Assembly: GCF_029392895.1 (NCBI RefSeq)
Contig: NZ_CP114200.1
Coordinates: 3,813,001 to 3,877,000 of the forward strand
Origin: Streptomyces sp. 71268
Lineage (GTDB): Bacteria; Actinomycetota; Actinomycetes; Streptomycetales; Streptomycetaceae
Length of the DNA stretch: 64,000 nt
Direction of reading: 5' to 3'
Position 1 is the first letter of the stretch. Every line of letters begins with the position of its first letter. The translations under genes and the position numbers were made by a program. This document shows, piece by piece, positions 63,124 through 64,000 of this stretch. Below the pieces are notes generated by a model. The model did no database searches, was not told the origin of the DNA, and saw only the letters and a program-made list of their open reading frames with translations.

Positions 63124-64000
63124 TTGACCTTGTCCGCGGCCTTGGCGAGCGCGGCGACGTAGTCATCGAGCACCCACGAGATCGACAGCGGCGTCGGGTT
63201 GGCCGCGGTCGCCAGCGGCGAGGTGCCGGGCAGCAGGTACATCGAGTCGCGCTTGATGGCCGGAAGCTTGGAGACCAGCGGGTCCTTGCGCAGCGTCTTG
63301 GCCAGGGTGCCCTTGTCGTCGCCGTAGCCGGTGACGATGTCGACGTCGTTGAACTCGTCGATCTGCTCGGCGCTGCGGGTGAGCGCGAACTTGTCGGTGC
63401 CCTTGGACGCCTTGGCGACGCTGTCCGGGATCTTCAGGCCGAGGTCCTCGAAGAAGAGCGTGCGGGTGTCGTTGGCGGTGTAGAAGCCGACCTCGCTGAC
63501 GTCCCCGGGGTCGATGTGCGTCATGAACATCGCCGACTTGCCCTTGAGCTGCGGGTACTTGCTGACGGTGCGGGAGATCTGCCCTTCCAGGTCCTTGATC
63601 ATCGCCTCGCCCTTGCCGGCGAGCCCGATGGCCTTGCTGTTGGACCGGATGATCTCGCGCCACGGCGTCGCCCACGGGGCGTCCGGGTAGACCACCACGG
63701 GGGCGATCTCGCTCAGGGTCTCGTAGTCCTGCTTGGTCATGCCGGAGTAGGTGGCGAGGATGACGTCCGGCTGGGTGTCGGCGACGGCCTCGAAGTCGAT
63801 GCCGTCGTTCTCGTCGAACAGGACCGGCGTCTTGGCGCCCAGTTCGTCCAGCTTCTTCTCCACCCAGGGCAGCACCCCGTCGCCGTCGTCGTCACCGAAG
63901 TCGGCCTTGGCCATGCCGACGGGGACCACGCCGAGCGCCAGCGGCACCTCGTGGTTGGCCCAGTTGACGGTGGCGACGCGCTCGGGCTTCTTCTTGATGG
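63120..64000 (-). CDS. iron-siderophore substrate-binding protein, N-terminus outside the window
   Basis: The visible 293 codons are a FecB/FepB-type periplasmic-binding-fold lipoprotein body that captures ferric siderophores at the cell surface. KKPERVATVNWANHEVPLAL opens it, then FEAVADTQPDVILATYSGMT, SEIAPVVVYPDAPWATPW, the long spine helix and NDVDIVTGYGDDKGTL near the C-terminus. The signal peptide and lipobox lie beyond the right edge. It heads the operon: binding protein, two permeases, ATPase. Confidence 0.92.
   Translation of the reverse strand, partial: IKKKPERVATVNWANHEVPLALGVVPVGMAKADFGDDDGDGVLPWVEKKLDELGAKTPVLFDENDGIDFEAVADTQPDVILATYSGMTKQDYETLSEIAPVVVYPDAPWATPWREIIRSNSKAIGLAGKGEAMIKDLEGQISRTVSKYPQLKGKSAMFMTHIDPGDVSEVGFYTANDTRTLFFEDLGLKIPDSVAKASKGTDKFALTRSAEQIDEFNDVDIVTGYGDDKGTLAKTLRKDPLVSKLPAIKRDSMYLLPGTSPLATAANPTPLSISWVLDDYVAALAKAADKVK

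Overview
The window is high-GC actinomycete DNA with the codon bias, GTG/TTG starts and tightly overlapping operons of Streptomyces. Gene content and order from the left edge to dcd match, from memory, the Streptomyces coelicolor core region around SCO3645-SCO3698, a few hundred kb from oriC. A perfect parS site at 5605-5618 fits an origin-proximal location. No comparison could be run, so the genus is an inference from family content and synteny.

Core part, 1-39.5 kb. Left end: a kynA-kynU tryptophan catabolic pair (minus strand), DUF3151, an MFS exporter, fbaA, pyrE, an ECF sigma factor with an overlapping membrane-anchored partner, a divergent secreted protein, an aldose-epimerase-like enzyme, an SRPBCC membrane protein, a membrane-embedded spermidine-synthase-like protein, DUF2617 and a Gly/Cys-rich micro membrane protein. 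Middle: a PLP aminotransferase, a gene-poor 1.1-kb stretch with strong hairpins, then the heat-shock region. clpB plus a YbjN-like gene have a perfect HAIR operator. dnaK-grpE-dnaJ-hspR have two HAIR-like operators, so the HspR repressor and its probable targets lie within 12 kb. Between them are a tRNA-Trp, a PPOX-fold enzyme, a GNAT enzyme and an HxlR regulator facing an NAD(P)-binding protein across a clear inverted repeat. Divergent from dnaK is a membrane Fe-S oxidoreductase resembling mycobacterial EtfD. Small conserved proteins, an Eis-like acetyltransferase, a Yip1-family protein, a phosphoribosyltransferase and dcd complete this part.

Accessory part, about 39.8-54.7 kb. It begins at tRNA-Gly(CCC), whose 3' half recurs, degenerated, 197 bp downstream, as expected of an attachment-site scar. 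Then come a vapBC-type toxin-antitoxin pair with its palindrome, an AAA ATPase/DUF234 gene with direct repeats in its promoter, a frameshifted NmrA-type gene facing an AraC regulator, a small Cys/His protein, an SDR/FAD-oxidoreductase/SRPBCC operon, an AraC regulator with a quinone-oxidoreductase-like gene, a coiled-coil membrane protein, a GCS2-type carboxylate-amine ligase and a double TerD protein.

Right end, 54.9-64 kb. A two-component system lies next to an ABC-2 exporter. An iron-siderophore import operon follows, in the order binding protein, two FecCD permeases and ATPase, each pair overlapping by GTGA. The ATPase reading frame continues without a stop through a Pro-rich linker into a flavin-binding PPOX-type domain. 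This is the most unusual gene architecture in the window. Short two- to four-copy tandem repeats recur in the spacers throughout.
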